Positions 24,164-32,725 of a stretch of 64,000 nucleotides of DNA are shown here, in pieces. This DNA is from JAFDZV01 sp035549015 (lineage in GTDB: Bacteria > Bacteroidota > Ignavibacteria > OLB7), in the NCBI GenBank assembly GCA_035549015.1, contig DASZRW010000010.1:1-64000 (forward strand), read 5' to 3'. The translations under genes and the position numbers were made by a program. The notes beneath the pieces are model-generated. The model worked only from the letters and a program-made list of their open reading frames with translations. It searched no databases and was not told where the DNA came from. The first letter of the stretch is position 1. Every line of letters starts with the position of its first letter.

Positions 24164-25150
24164 GTGATCGATCTCAACACCCTCGCACCCTTCCTGGCTC
24201 CGGCCGATCCCGCGCTCTACTTCAGCCGGAACGATCCCGCCGATCCGCGCATGGGGGACGTCATCGTGCGCGATCTGTCCGCGATTCCGGACACCGTCCG
24301 CGCCGTCCTGATCGGCGTTCCGCAGGATATCGGCGTGGCCCGCAACCGCGGCCGCATCGGCGCGGCCGGCGCGCCGTCCGCCATTCGCGGCATGCTTGCC
24401 CGCCTGACTCCCTACGACATGCTCGCGGCGCGGCCGGTCCCGGCCGGATTCCTTGCCGATGCCGGCGACATTCGCTGCGACGGCGAGCTGGAGGAGATCC
24501 ACGACCGCCTGCGGACCGTTGTGCGCGCCCTCCGCGTTGCGGGATGCGTGCCGATCGTCGTAGGAGGGGGGCACGACATCACCTATGCCGCCGCCGCCGG
24601 CGTCTACGATGCCGACGGCGCATCCGGCATCATCAACCTGGATGCACACCTGGACGTGCGCTCACCGGTTCCCGCGAGAAACTCGGGGACATCGTTCCGC
24701 ATGCTGATCGAGGAAGGAATGGTTGTGCCGGGAAACGTGGTGGAGTTCGGGATTCAAAGCTTCGCCAACGCCGAGGCGCATGTCCGGTGGCTGATTTCGC
24801 AGGGAGGACGGATCATCACGCTGGATGAGGTGCGCGCGCGGGGCTTCGGCACATCGCTGGCCACCGCCTATCTGATCGCGGGTTCCGGCGAGCGTCACGT
24901 GTACGCTACCCTGGATATGGACGCGGTCCGCTCCGCCGATGCTCCCGGTGTTTCGGCAACAATGCCCGATGGTTTTTCCGCACAGGAATTTCTCGGAGCG
25001 GCCCGGCTGCTCGGGCGTCGCCCGGCGACCGTTGCACTGGATGTCGCGGAGGTGAACCCCGCCTACGATCGCGACAACGTCACCGCAAAACTTGCTGCGC
25101 ACGCCATCCAGCAGTTCGTTGCCGGCCTGTGCGAGCGTGCGGGAGGATAA
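24164..25150 (+). CDS. hutG: Arginase-family ureohydrolase, probably formimidoylglutamase
   Basis: The 328-residue cytoplasmic manganese enzyme most likely hydrolyses N-formimidoyl-L-glutamate to glutamate and formamide in histidine breakdown. All metal-binding motifs are present: GGGHDIT, NLDAHLDVR and TLDMDAV. The NSGTSFRML stretch after the second motif fits formimidoylglutamase better than arginase or agmatinase. The start is uncertain: I chose the GTG at 24164 because no suitable ATG lies upstream in frame; the first in-frame ATG (24251) would cut conserved sequence. No other hut genes are nearby. Confidence 0.8.
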   Translation: MIDLNTLAPFLAPADPALYFSRNDPADPRMGDVIVRDLSAIPDTVRAVLIGVPQDIGVARNRGRIGAAGAPSAIRGMLARLTPYDMLAARPVPAGFLADAGDIRCDGELEEIHDRLRTVVRALRVAGCVPIVVGGGHDITYAAAAGVYDADGASGIINLDAHLDVRSPVPARNSGTSFRMLIEEGMVVPGNVVEFGIQSFANAEAHVRWLISQGGRIITLDEVRARGFGTSLATAYLIAGSGERHVYATLDMDAVRSADAPGVSATMPDGFSAQEFLGAARLLGRRPATVALDVAEVNPAYDRDNVTAKLAAHAIQQFVAGLCERAGG

Positions 25151-25285
25151 AGTCCATCCGGGATGAGCCGGAATCATCTCTCGCCATTTCGGGAAACATT
25201 GCCGTGACAGGGTGGTGCCGCGTGGGTATCGCCCGCCGGTGCCGGGCCATTTTCCGGTGGAAGAATGCAGGAAATTTCGGTGGAG
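25151..25285. other. Spacer after the formimidoylglutamase-like gene
   Basis: Short non-coding spacer between the rightward hutG-like gene and the leftward RNA terminator. Nothing else is seen. Confidence 0.3.
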
Positions 25286-25325
25286 AAAAAAAAGAGGCTC
25301 TGCCTCCCCCCCAGTCGGCAGAGCC
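25286..25325 (-). terminator. Strong intrinsic terminator
   Basis: Perfect 9-bp stem GGCTCTGCC/GGCAGAGCC (25296-25304 with 25317-25325) followed on the minus strand by CT and eight T residues. The stem faces away from the hutG-like gene, so it terminates the leftward RNA. Confidence 0.9.
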
Positions 25326-25460
25326 CGATGGCCATAACGCTTTCGCGCTGTGATGGCCGCTGCTTTCGATATATCCCGGGATTGGTGTCGGGATGAACAC
25401 TTGGTCGGTCCCTCGGACTATTACTCCCAAGTGCACCCCAAACTACAACATCACGGCAGC
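25286..25460 (-). ncRNA. Candidate orphan structured RNA
   Basis: On the minus strand a -10-like TATGAT (25467-25472) is followed by about 170 nt without a gene, ending in a strong intrinsic terminator. In between are a CACTTGG/CCAAGTG stem enclosing GTCC-GAG-GGAC (25398-25433) and a GGCCAT/ATGGCC stem enclosing AGCGC-GAAA-GCGTT with a GNRA tetraloop (25330-25358). Promoter, stacked hairpins and terminator without an ORF look like an independent small RNA. It does not match tmRNA, SRP, RNase P, 5S or the riboswitches I can recall. The -35 is weak and no transcript is proven. Confidence 0.5.
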
Positions 25461-25669
25461 GAGCGCATCATACTTTAGGCTGATATGCCCCGTTGTTCGA
25501 ACGCTGGATCCCATACATTATTCATAAAACATGCGCCGTGCGGCAGACTCCAGGCCCCGGCCGTCGCCGTCGCAGGCTTCTCGAGTGTGCGGGGAGGGTG
25601 GATCGTGCCGATAATGATTGCGGGGAAGGAGGTGGGTTCGCGCACTCCGGTGCATTCCGGAGGGAACCA
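25461..25669. other. Spacer with the promoter of the candidate RNA
   Basis: It contains the TATGAT box at 25467-25472 (minus strand). The LuxR-type gene ends at its right edge with no clear terminator, so readthrough from that gene into the RNA is possible. Confidence 0.35.
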
Positions 25670-26458
25670 TTACCTGGGGCCGTAGAGATTCCGGAGGGAA
25701 AAATGCTGGCCGATCACATCGGACCGATTACGGCAGCCGGTTTTCTGAAGGATGTGCGAGACATGTGTCTTGACAGTGGCGAGCGAAATGCCCAGTTCCT
25801 GGGAAATGGCATTGTTTGAAACACCATCAACCATCAGTCGCAACACTTTCAACTCCGATGTGGTAAGGCCGTGCGTGGATGCAACGGTTCTGCAGCGCTC
25901 CGCAAAAAAATCGAAGCTGAGGCGGTGCACGCGGGTCAGCTCCATGTAGACCCGGATGCAGGTCATCATGTGATGACCGATCAAATCCAGCGTTGTCCGC
26001 TCCTCCTCCGTAAACGGACCATACTCCTCGTCCGGGCGGTCCACACGAACGATGCCGAGCACCATGTTCTTCCAGCGCTGCGACTCGAACCAGTGCATAT
26101 GCAGGCCCAGCATATCCGGATACCGGGCCCGCATCGACGTATCCAACTCCGTCAGCGACCGTGCCATCAACCGTGATACGAGGTTCTCTCCCCGTTCCAC
26201 TCCTTCAAAACGAACCGGCGGCTTGTTCCCGATTACGGCTGCGCCAACTCTGATATGCGCAATATCCTCCACCGACGATGCATCCCGTGCTTCGTCATCG
26301 GGATCGAGAATCACGACGATGCCGTGGCTTGGAATCAATCCGGCGACACGTTCATTCAGTACGCGAGCAAACAGTTCCGGACGTTCGAGCGCCGTTTCTA
26401 TCAGCTCGTCATACACGTGTGCCAGACGGCATAAAAGGTCGTCGGAAGTTGAAGACAT
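25670..26458 (-). CDS. LuxR-type transcriptional regulator with GAF-like sensor
   Basis: The 262-residue protein starts at the ATG at 26456-26458 (MSSTSDDLL); a longer frame runs to 26797 but its extra 113 residues look non-coding. The N-terminal ~170 residues resemble a GAF-type ligand-binding domain (DPDDEARDASS to GPFTEEERTTLDLIGHHM). The C-terminal ~65 residues are a LuxR/FixJ helix-turn-helix: LTTSELKVLRLMVDGVSN, then ISQELGISLATVKTHVSHIL. There is no receiver domain or Asp phosphorylation site, so it is probably ligand-controlled. Its target is unknown. Confidence 0.85.
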   Translation of the reverse strand: MSSTSDDLLCRLAHVYDELIETALERPELFARVLNERVAGLIPSHGIVVILDPDDEARDASSVEDIAHIRVGAAVIGNKPPVRFEGVERGENLVSRLMARSLTELDTSMRARYPDMLGLHMHWFESQRWKNMVLGIVRVDRPDEEYGPFTEEERTTLDLIGHHMMTCIRVYMELTRVHRLSFDFFAERCRTVASTHGLTTSELKVLRLMVDGVSNNAISQELGISLATVKTHVSHILQKTGCRNRSDVIGQHFSLRNLYGPR

Positions 26459-27071
26459 GCGGATGGATACGTTTGCCGGAACGTTAATTCTCTGCCACCG
26501 AGGGAAACGGGAGCAATAATCTCCAGCGGACCAGCAAAAACGCGGCGCCGTATTCAGGATACTGGGGGAGAAAACGACGCGCACCAAAGATACAGCGGCG
26601 CAGTCTGAAAACACGTGGTTGGGAGCTTGTACGATACGAAATCGCCGTTCTGTGTGTGATGACATGCTTCTGGAGCCCGGACCGGGGGCTTCACGTTCAT
26701 TGCAAATGAATGCGGCCGCGATGGAGGGTGCCTCCGTGGATGGCTCGCCATGCCCTGGTGCGCGGGCCCTGCCATGACAACAGGTATCGAACATCACGTC
26801 TATCGATCATCTTCGCGAGACCTCGCGCAGCGGGCGCGACGCGCCCTCGCCCGCTCCAACGTACCAAACCGGCCACTCGAGACCTGCCCCCACAGATTGC
26901 CGCGCCTGGCTCCGTCGGGGCGTGGCGACAACCACCGGTGGGCCAGTGCAGAGGGATATCCCGACACTGTCGGGGTTGAGTTTCTCGCGAAGACGGGTTG
27001 GATGCGCACTGCCGGGCGGTTGCAGGCGAACGCCGCCCCTGCCAAGTGTTCTCTGCAGGCTGCCGGTTCTG
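26459..27071. other. Intergenic with second copy of the 32-bp repeat
   Basis: About 610 bases lie upstream of the LuxR-type gene and downstream of the MscS gene, both leftward. It holds the 32-bp repeat at 26944-26975 and presumably the LuxR-type promoter. No credible gene is seen. Confidence 0.4.
26944..26975 (+). repeat. 32-bp dispersed repeat, copy 2
   Basis: It matches the reverse complement of 18367-18398 in 31 of 32 bases. In this copy the end forms a perfect palindrome CCCGACA-C-TGTCGGG (26960-26974). Confidence 0.8.
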
Positions 27072-27875
27072 CTACCGAAGGACGTTGATCTCGGCTGCAC
27101 GGAGAGCCTCGCGCACGGTCGACGCAACGGCGGTCTTCATGGCGTCCATGTTCTCCAACTGGACGTATGGGCGCATCGCAACGGTGATGCCGGCGCCGGG
27201 ATCATCGACGATATGCACGTCGGGGCGGGGAGTGGCGGCAACCAGATCGTTGGTCTCGAGCGTGCGGCGCACGATCTGCAGAACGCGCTGCATGTCGGAG
27301 CCATTGTCGACGGCGACGCGCAACTCCGTACGGACGTACTGGTTGGCGCTTCTGTTTCTGATCACGCCGTTGAAGATGGCGCCGTTCGGGACGAACGTAC
27401 GGATGTTCTCCGGTGTATCGATGATGGTTGAAAAGATGTCGATCTCGATCACCTTTCCGGTGACGCCGGCAACTTCCACAACGTCGCCTGCCTTGAACGG
27501 ACGGAATATCAGGAGCATGAATCCGGCGGCGAAGTTCGAGAGCGATCCCTGCAGTGCCAGGCCGATGGCAAGGCCCGCGGCGCCGAGCAGGGCGGCGAGT
27601 GCCGTGGTCTCAATTCCGAACACGCCGAGAATCATCACCAGCAGCACAACCCAGAGCACGATGCGGGTCGCGTTCTCCGAATAGATCCGTACCGTGACAT
27701 CGCTCACGGTCCGCTTCAGTGCGGAGCGAAGGATGGACATGACGATGCGGATGATGATCAACCCGACCAGCAATACCAGTGCGGCGCTCAGGACTTTCCA
27801 ACCGAGTCGGATAGACGTGGTCGCCAGGCTGTTCGGCGTGAAGTAATGTGCGAGCGTGGCAAGAGTGCTGTCCAT
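27072..27875 (-). CDS. mscS: MscS-family mechanosensitive ion channel
   Basis: The 267-residue inner-membrane channel opens under membrane tension to release solutes during osmotic downshock. Three membrane helices are visible: about residues 20-42, 60-80 and the pore helix 85-110 with the Ala/Gly pattern LAALLGAAGLAIGLALQGSL. The NFAAGF motif and the cytoplasmic beta domain (FKAGDVVEVAGVTGKV, FVPNGAIFNGVIRN) follow. The length equals E. coli MscS. The start at 27875 (MDSTLATL) is preferred over an upstream Met that would add 72 unlikely residues. Confidence 0.92.
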   Translation of the reverse strand: MDSTLATLAHYFTPNSLATTSIRLGWKVLSAALVLLVGLIIIRIVMSILRSALKRTVSDVTVRIYSENATRIVLWVVLLVMILGVFGIETTALAALLGAAGLAIGLALQGSLSNFAAGFMLLIFRPFKAGDVVEVAGVTGKVIEIDIFSTIIDTPENIRTFVPNGAIFNGVIRNRSANQYVRTELRVAVDNGSDMQRVLQIVRRTLETNDLVAATPRPDVHIVDDPGAGITVAMRPYVQLENMDAMKTAVASTVREALRAAEINVLR

Positions 27876-28072
27876 ATGCGTTCGAGAATGCTGTGTTGAA
27901 TCACCCCGATGAATGTAGTATCGCCCGAATCCTGCAAACGTAACGATCGGCAAGACGAAAGGGAGGGTGGATACCCGGGATGCCTCCCGGCTGCGCCCGG
28001 GGAGGGGGGACGTTCTCTCCCTGAGGGGGTGCCGCGCGGGCATCGGCCCCGCGAATGCCTGCTCCTTCATGC

Positions 28073-28123
28073 AAAACGAAGAGCCCTGCACAACCGATCA
28101 TCCAAGTCGATCGTGCAAGGCTC
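28073..28123 (-). terminator. Orphan terminator-like hairpin
   Basis: An 11-bp stem (GAGCCCTGCAC at 28081-28091 with 28113-28123, one G-U pair) is followed on the minus strand by TTCGTTTT. No minus-strand gene is recognised in the 600 bases before it, so it may end an unannotated small RNA or be chance. Confidence 0.4.
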
Positions 28124-28153
28124 ACTGGGGGGGGATACTGAATCCGCCACGAA

Positions 28154-28189
28154 ACAGTTCGTTGATACGATACAGTTCATCGATACGAT
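28154..28189 (+). repeat. 18-bp tandem repeat, two copies
   Basis: ACAGTTCGTTGATACGAT (28154-28171) is followed at once by ACAGTTCATCGATACGAT (28172-28189), two mismatches apart. It may be an operator pair upstream of the catabolic genes. Confidence 0.6.
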
Positions 28190-28702
28190 TCCGCCGAACC
28201 TCGGGGCCGCGCACAGGGAATGCAGCGAATGCGTTGCAGCCATCATATGATCCGGCGATGCGATATCGTTGCTCGGTCCGCCTGGACGCGGTCCGTGCAT
28301 TTCATCGATCAGCACCGGCGCGCCATGAGCTGGCAGGCCTGAGGGAAGCCGCTCTGCCTTGGTTCGTCCTGGACGGCGGCCGCAGCAGCTTTGCCGGTGC
28401 AACTCGGCATTCCGAAGGGCACGAAATGCGCGAGACAGATCACGGTGTCAAAGAGAATCACATCGAATACAGTACAAACATATCGCTGCCACATGAGCCC
28501 AATCTGATATGGCCGCCATGGCCGTTCATCGGCAGGGGCCCAGTTGCGAGACCGCCCGGGTGTGGCGTAACTTGGAAGTTCATGACCGCGCCGTGCATGC
28601 ATGGCGCACATCATTCATATCGAATCGCAGGCGTATCCGATGCTCCCGGAGCAATCCGCGTCAACCCGTTCGCGTGCCGAACAGAACGGCCGTCCAGTTC
28701 TC

Positions 28703-30157
28703 ATGCTGCGGCACTTCATCGACGGCGCATTCGCCGATGCGGTCTCCGGCGCAACCTTCGCTGACGTGAGCCCGGTGGACGGCCGCATCATTGCGCAGGT
28801 CGCCGAGGGAGGGGCGGAGGATGTTGACCGTGCGGTGCAGGCCGCGCGCCGCGCGCTTCGGGGTCCGTGGGGATCGATGGGCACCAACGCCCGGTGCGAT
28901 CTGCTCGCGAAGGTGGCGGACCGGATCATGGAACGTTTCGATGAGTTTCTGGATGCGGAGATCGCGGATACCGGAAAGCCGGCGGGCTGGGCATGTACCG
29001 TGGACATCCCTCGCGGCGCGGCGAACTTCCGCATCTTCGCCAACCTCGTACGGAATCTTCCCACCGAATGCTTTCCGATGGATACGGCCGACGGCGCCGG
29101 TGCGTTGAACTATGCGCTTCGTTCGCCGGTGGGCGTGGTGGGGGTTATCTGCCCCTGGAATCTCCCGCTGCTGCTGATGACGTGGAAGGTTGCTCCCGCG
29201 CTCGCATGCGGCAACACCGTTGTGGTGAAGCCTTCGGAGGAAACGCCCGCCACGGCCACGCTGCTCGCCGAGGTGATGAACGAAGTTGGAATCCCGGCCG
29301 GCGTGTACAACGTGGTGCACGGCTTCGGGCCGCGCTCCGCCGGCGAGGCGATCACCACGCATCCGGATATCGACGCCATCACCTTCACCGGTGAAAGCCG
29401 CACCGGCCAGGCGATCATGCGTGCTGCCGCGGACAATGTGAAGCACCTGTCGTTCGAACTCGGCGGCAAGAATCCGGCGATCGTCTTCGCCGATGCGGAC
29501 TTCGACGCGGCCGTTGCCGGCACGGTCCGTTCGGTCTTCTCCAACTGCGGCCAGGTCTGTCTCTGCTCCGAACGCGTCTATGTGGAACGTTCCATCTTCG
29601 ATCGCTTCGTTGCGGCGCTGAAGGCTGAGGCGGAGCGTCAGGTTCTGGGCGATCCGCGCCAGGAGGGAACAACGATGGGGCCGCTGATCTCGCGCGGCCA
29701 TCGCGACAAGGTGCTCTCCTACTACAACCTTGCACGGCAGGAGGGGGCAACCGTTGTCACCGGCGGCGGCGTCCCCGATCTGGGGCCGGAGTTCGAACGG
29801 GGTGCGTTCGTGGAGCCTACCATCTGGACGGGACTCCCCGAGAGCGCGCGCTGCGTGCGGGAGGAGATCTTCGGTCCGGTATGCCACATCCAGCCGTTCG
29901 ATACGGAGGAGGAGGCGATTGCAATGGCGAACAACTCCGTCTACGGACTCTGTGCGGCCATCTGGACCACGAACCTCACGCGGGCGCATCGTGTTGCAGC
30001 CCGCATGGAGTGCGGCATCGTCTGGGTGAACACCTGGTTCCTGCGCGACCTCCGCACCTCCTTCGGCGGCGTGAAGCTGAGCGGCGTGGGCCGCGAGGGG
30101 GGAGCACATTCGGTGGAGTTCTACACCGAGTTGAAGAACATCTGCATCAAGCTTTGA
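28703..30157 (+). CDS. amnC: 2-aminomuconic (or 2-hydroxymuconic) 6-semialdehyde dehydrogenase
   Basis: The 484-residue cytoplasmic NAD+-dependent aldehyde dehydrogenase oxidises the aminomuconic semialdehyde formed by ring cleavage and decarboxylation. The catalytic Cys lies in NCGQVC, the general-base Glu in LELGG-type FELGGKN, and cofactor motifs PWNLPLL and KPSEETPA are clear. Sequence style matches the AMSDH/HMSDH branch. The start at 28703 (MLRHFIDGAF) fits homologue N-termini; in-frame ATGs at 28601 and 28640 would add non-conserved residues. An adjacent aminomuconate-deaminase-like gene favours the amino substrate over the hydroxy one. Confidence 0.85.
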   Translation: MLRHFIDGAFADAVSGATFADVSPVDGRIIAQVAEGGAEDVDRAVQAARRALRGPWGSMGTNARCDLLAKVADRIMERFDEFLDAEIADTGKPAGWACTVDIPRGAANFRIFANLVRNLPTECFPMDTADGAGALNYALRSPVGVVGVICPWNLPLLLMTWKVAPALACGNTVVVKPSEETPATATLLAEVMNEVGIPAGVYNVVHGFGPRSAGEAITTHPDIDAITFTGESRTGQAIMRAAADNVKHLSFELGGKNPAIVFADADFDAAVAGTVRSVFSNCGQVCLCSERVYVERSIFDRFVAALKAEAERQVLGDPRQEGTTMGPLISRGHRDKVLSYYNLARQEGATVVTGGGVPDLGPEFERGAFVEPTIWTGLPESARCVREEIFGPVCHIQPFDTEEEAIAMANNSVYGLCAAIWTTNLTRAHRVAARMECGIVWVNTWFLRDLRTSFGGVKLSGVGREGGAHSVEFYTELKNICIKL

Positions 30158-30235
30158 ACCCGTTCAACCTGTGGTGAACGGAGTTGCTGTGAGACGGAGC
30201 GCCGGGCGGGCTTCGCAATCCGGAACATTCTCCGC

Positions 30236-30661
30236 ATGAACGATACAACGGCCTATATCCTCGATGACCGCGCCGGAGCGCTTGCGAACTATCCGCATGC
30301 GCGTCGCGCGGGGGACTATATCTACGTCTCCGGCGTCTCGTCGCGCCGGCTGGACAACACGCATGCCGGTGTCACCATCCATCCGGACGGTCGGGTGGAA
30401 CTGGACATCCGGGCGCAGACGCGTGCCGTGATCGAGAACATCGGCCTGATCCTGCAGGCGGCCGGGGCCGGTCTGGAGCATGTTGTGGATCTGTACGTGA
30501 TGCTGGTGGACATGCGCGACTACGCGGGCATGAACGAAGTCTACAACCAGTACTTCAATGCCCACAGCGGGCCGGCGCGCACCACCTGTTCGGTGCATCA
30601 GCTTCCGCATCCCAATCTTCTCATCGAGATGAAGGCCGTTGCGTACGTAGGCGGCGAATGA
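30236..30661 (+). CDS. amnD: 2-aminomuconate deaminase (RidA/YjgF family)
   Basis: The 141-residue cytoplasmic protein of the RidA fold would hydrolyse 2-aminomuconate to 4-oxalocrotonate plus ammonia. Family features: GDYIYVSGVSSR near residue 25, TRAVIENIGLIL near 60, and the C-terminal PHPNLLIEMKAVAYV, with a conserved Arg in GPARTTCSV. It is placed in the aminomuconate branch by its position directly after the semialdehyde dehydrogenase and by NbaF/AmnD-like sequence; generic RidA imine deaminases are the alternative. Confidence 0.8.
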   Translation: MNDTTAYILDDRAGALANYPHARRAGDYIYVSGVSSRRLDNTHAGVTIHPDGRVELDIRAQTRAVIENIGLILQAAGAGLEHVVDLYVMLVDMRDYAGMNEVYNQYFNAHSGPARTTCSVHQLPHPNLLIEMKAVAYVGGE

Positions 30662-30802
30662 TGCGAGATGAGGTATGAGTGAGGAGATATGTCCGTGAGT
30701 GGTGGATGATCCGCCGTATGGGGATCCGCATGGCTTCGGTGCGGATGCCGGCGGCGCTGCGGCACATCAGGTGAACGAGGACCAACAACCGACTTCCTTC
30801 GA

Positions 30803-31594
30803 ATGACACTTCATCAGACATTGGCCGGGCAACTGTGGAATGCGCAGGTTCACGGAGTTCCGTGCGAGCCGCTTACCAGCGCGCGGCCGGAGCTCACAGT
30901 TGCCGATGCGTACGAGATTCAGCAGATCAATGTGGACCGGCGCATGAACGAGCGCGGCCTGTTCGGCGCGCGCGCGCGGCTGGTTGGCCACAAGGTGGGC
31001 ATCACCAGCGTTGCCGTGCAGAGCTGGCTGAACGTGAGCGAGCCGGATTTCGGCGTGCTGCTGGACGACATGGCCGTGCCCGATGGCGGCACGGCGGACA
31101 TCACGAAGCTGCTGCAGCCGAGGGTGGAGGGGGAGATCGCCTTCGTGCTGAAGAAGTGTCTGGTTGGGCCGGGGATCACCGCCGCTCAGGTTGTTGCCGC
31201 CACGGAGTGCATCCTTCCCGCGATCGAGATCATCGACTCACGCATTCTCGACTGGAAGTTTCGCATCCAGGATACCATTGCGGACAACGCCTCCAGCGGC
31301 ATGTTCGTGCTCGGCGGCCAGCCGATGCTTCTGAGCGATGCGAACGTGCGGACGCTGGGGATGACGCTCCGGAAGAATGGTGCCATCGTCTCCACCGGAG
31401 CAGGGGCCGCATGCCTCGGCAATCCCGTCAACGCCGTGGTGTGGCTGGCCAACAAGCTCGGCGAGCTCGGCGCGCAGTTGAATACCGGGCAGGTGATCCT
31501 CTCCGGCGCGCTCGGTCCGGTGAGTCCCGTTGTTGCCGGCGACATCGTGACCGTGGACATCGGCCGCATGGCGCAGGTGAGCGTGGGATTCTGA
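30803..31594 (+). CDS. 2-oxopent-4-enoate (2-hydroxypenta-2,4-dienoate) hydratase
   Basis: The 263-residue cytoplasmic enzyme adds water to 2-oxopent-4-enoate, giving 4-hydroxy-2-oxovalerate. It belongs to the MhpD/DmpE family: VGHKVGITSVAVQSWLNV and PDFGVLLDDM are hydratase signatures, and the metal-binding region EGEIAFVLKK and IEIIDSRILDWKF follow. It is a paralogue of the decarboxylase at 36394-37173; the VQ...PDFG stretch separates it from that enzyme. It acts one step before the aldolase. Confidence 0.88.
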   Translation: MTLHQTLAGQLWNAQVHGVPCEPLTSARPELTVADAYEIQQINVDRRMNERGLFGARARLVGHKVGITSVAVQSWLNVSEPDFGVLLDDMAVPDGGTADITKLLQPRVEGEIAFVLKKCLVGPGITAAQVVAATECILPAIEIIDSRILDWKFRIQDTIADNASSGMFVLGGQPMLLSDANVRTLGMTLRKNGAIVSTGAGAACLGNPVNAVVWLANKLGELGAQLNTGQVILSGALGPVSPVVAGDIVTVDIGRMAQVSVGF

Positions 31595-31728
31595 GCGGCC
31601 GCAAAGCCCGGTGCATGCGGAACGTAAACGCGCGCACCGGAGTCTGCACCGGCCGCGGATGCAGGCTGAAGACTGGAATGCCGGCCGATCTCGGGCGGCT
31701 GTGAAAACGACAACTAACCAACGCCCTC

Positions 31729-32658
31729 ATGTCTCATATGGTTGCGATCATCGGTTCCGGCAACATCGGCACCGATCTCATGGTGAAGATCCTTCGTACA
31801 TCCAGGACCCTGACGATGGGCGTGCTGGTTGGTATCGATCCGGAGTCCGACGGGCTTCGGCGTGCGGCCAGCATGGGCGTTGGAACCACGCACGAGGGTG
31901 TGGAGGGGCTGGTGAATCATCCGCTGTTCCCGGAGATCGAGATCGTGTTCGACGCCACATCCGCGAAGGCGCACCTGCACAATGCGGAGGTGCTCGCGGC
32001 GCACGGCAAGCGCATGGTGGATCTCACGCCGGCGGCGATCGGCCCGTATGTGGTGCCGGTGGCAAACCTGGAGCAGCATCTGGATGCGCCGAACGTGAAC
32101 ATGGTGACCTGCGGCGGACAGGCGACGATACCGATCGTCTGGGCCGTAAGTCGCGTGGTGCCGGTGTTGTACGGCGAGATCGTTGCATCGATCGCCAGCC
32201 GTTCGGCCGGGCCGGGCACGCGCGCCAACATCGACGAGTTCACCGAGACTACGTCGCGCGGCATCGAGGAGATCGGAGGAGCGCATCGCGGCAAGGCCAT
32301 CATTATTCTGAATCCCGCGGAGCCGCCGCTCATCATGCGCGATACGGTCTACACGCTCAGCGAGCGGGGCGATCGCGAGAAGATCGCCGCCTCGATTCAC
32401 GAGGTGGTTGCGAACGTGGCCAGGTACGTGCCCGGCTACCGTCTGGTGAAGGAGCCGGTGTTCGACGACGTGACGGTCCGCATGCCGGGCGGGGAGCCGG
32501 TGGAGGGATTGAAGACCACCTGTTTCCTCGAAGTGGAGGGAGCCGGGCACTACCTCCCCAGGTATGCCGGCAATCTGGACATCATGACCTCCGCGGCGCT
32601 GCAGGTTGGCGAACAGATCGCCCGCCACATGGAGCGCCAGGCCGCGGTGACCGGTTGA
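31729..32658 (+). CDS. mhpF: Acetaldehyde dehydrogenase (acylating)
   Basis: The 309-residue cytoplasmic enzyme oxidises the acetaldehyde released by the aldolase to acetyl-CoA, using NAD+ and CoA. It has an N-terminal Rossmann motif (IIGSGNIGTDL), the catalytic Cys in MVTCGGQAT (near residue 128) and the family length. DmpF/BphJ/MhpF-type enzymes form a channelling complex with the partner aldolase, encoded here 2.6 kb downstream after three unrelated genes. Confidence 0.93.
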   Translation: MSHMVAIIGSGNIGTDLMVKILRTSRTLTMGVLVGIDPESDGLRRAASMGVGTTHEGVEGLVNHPLFPEIEIVFDATSAKAHLHNAEVLAAHGKRMVDLTPAAIGPYVVPVANLEQHLDAPNVNMVTCGGQATIPIVWAVSRVVPVLYGEIVASIASRSAGPGTRANIDEFTETTSRGIEEIGGAHRGKAIIILNPAEPPLIMRDTVYTLSERGDREKIAASIHEVVANVARYVPGYRLVKEPVFDDVTVRMPGGEPVEGLKTTCFLEVEGAGHYLPRYAGNLDIMTSAALQVGEQIARHMERQAAVTG

Positions 32659-32725
32659 CACGCTTCGCGGCTTCGCTGCACGCAACCGTGTACTTCATCT
32701 CAATCCTTCCCATCGGGCCCACGCC

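Larger units (their letters stand above)
27876..28702. other. Intergenic between mscS and the aminomuconate cluster
   Basis: Over 800 bases contain an orphan leftward terminator (28073-28123), an 18-bp tandem duplication (28154-28189) and the upstream region of the aromatic-catabolic cluster. In-frame ATGs at 28601 and 28640 could extend the aldehyde dehydrogenase. No other gene is convincing. Confidence 0.35.

Noticed and set aside
25286..25460. 5S rRNA on the minus strand (GTGTTCATCCCGACAC resembles part of 5S)
   Set aside because: 5' and 3' ends do not pair, the helix IV/V arm is absent and no 16S/23S is near; the resemblance is limited to about 15 bases.
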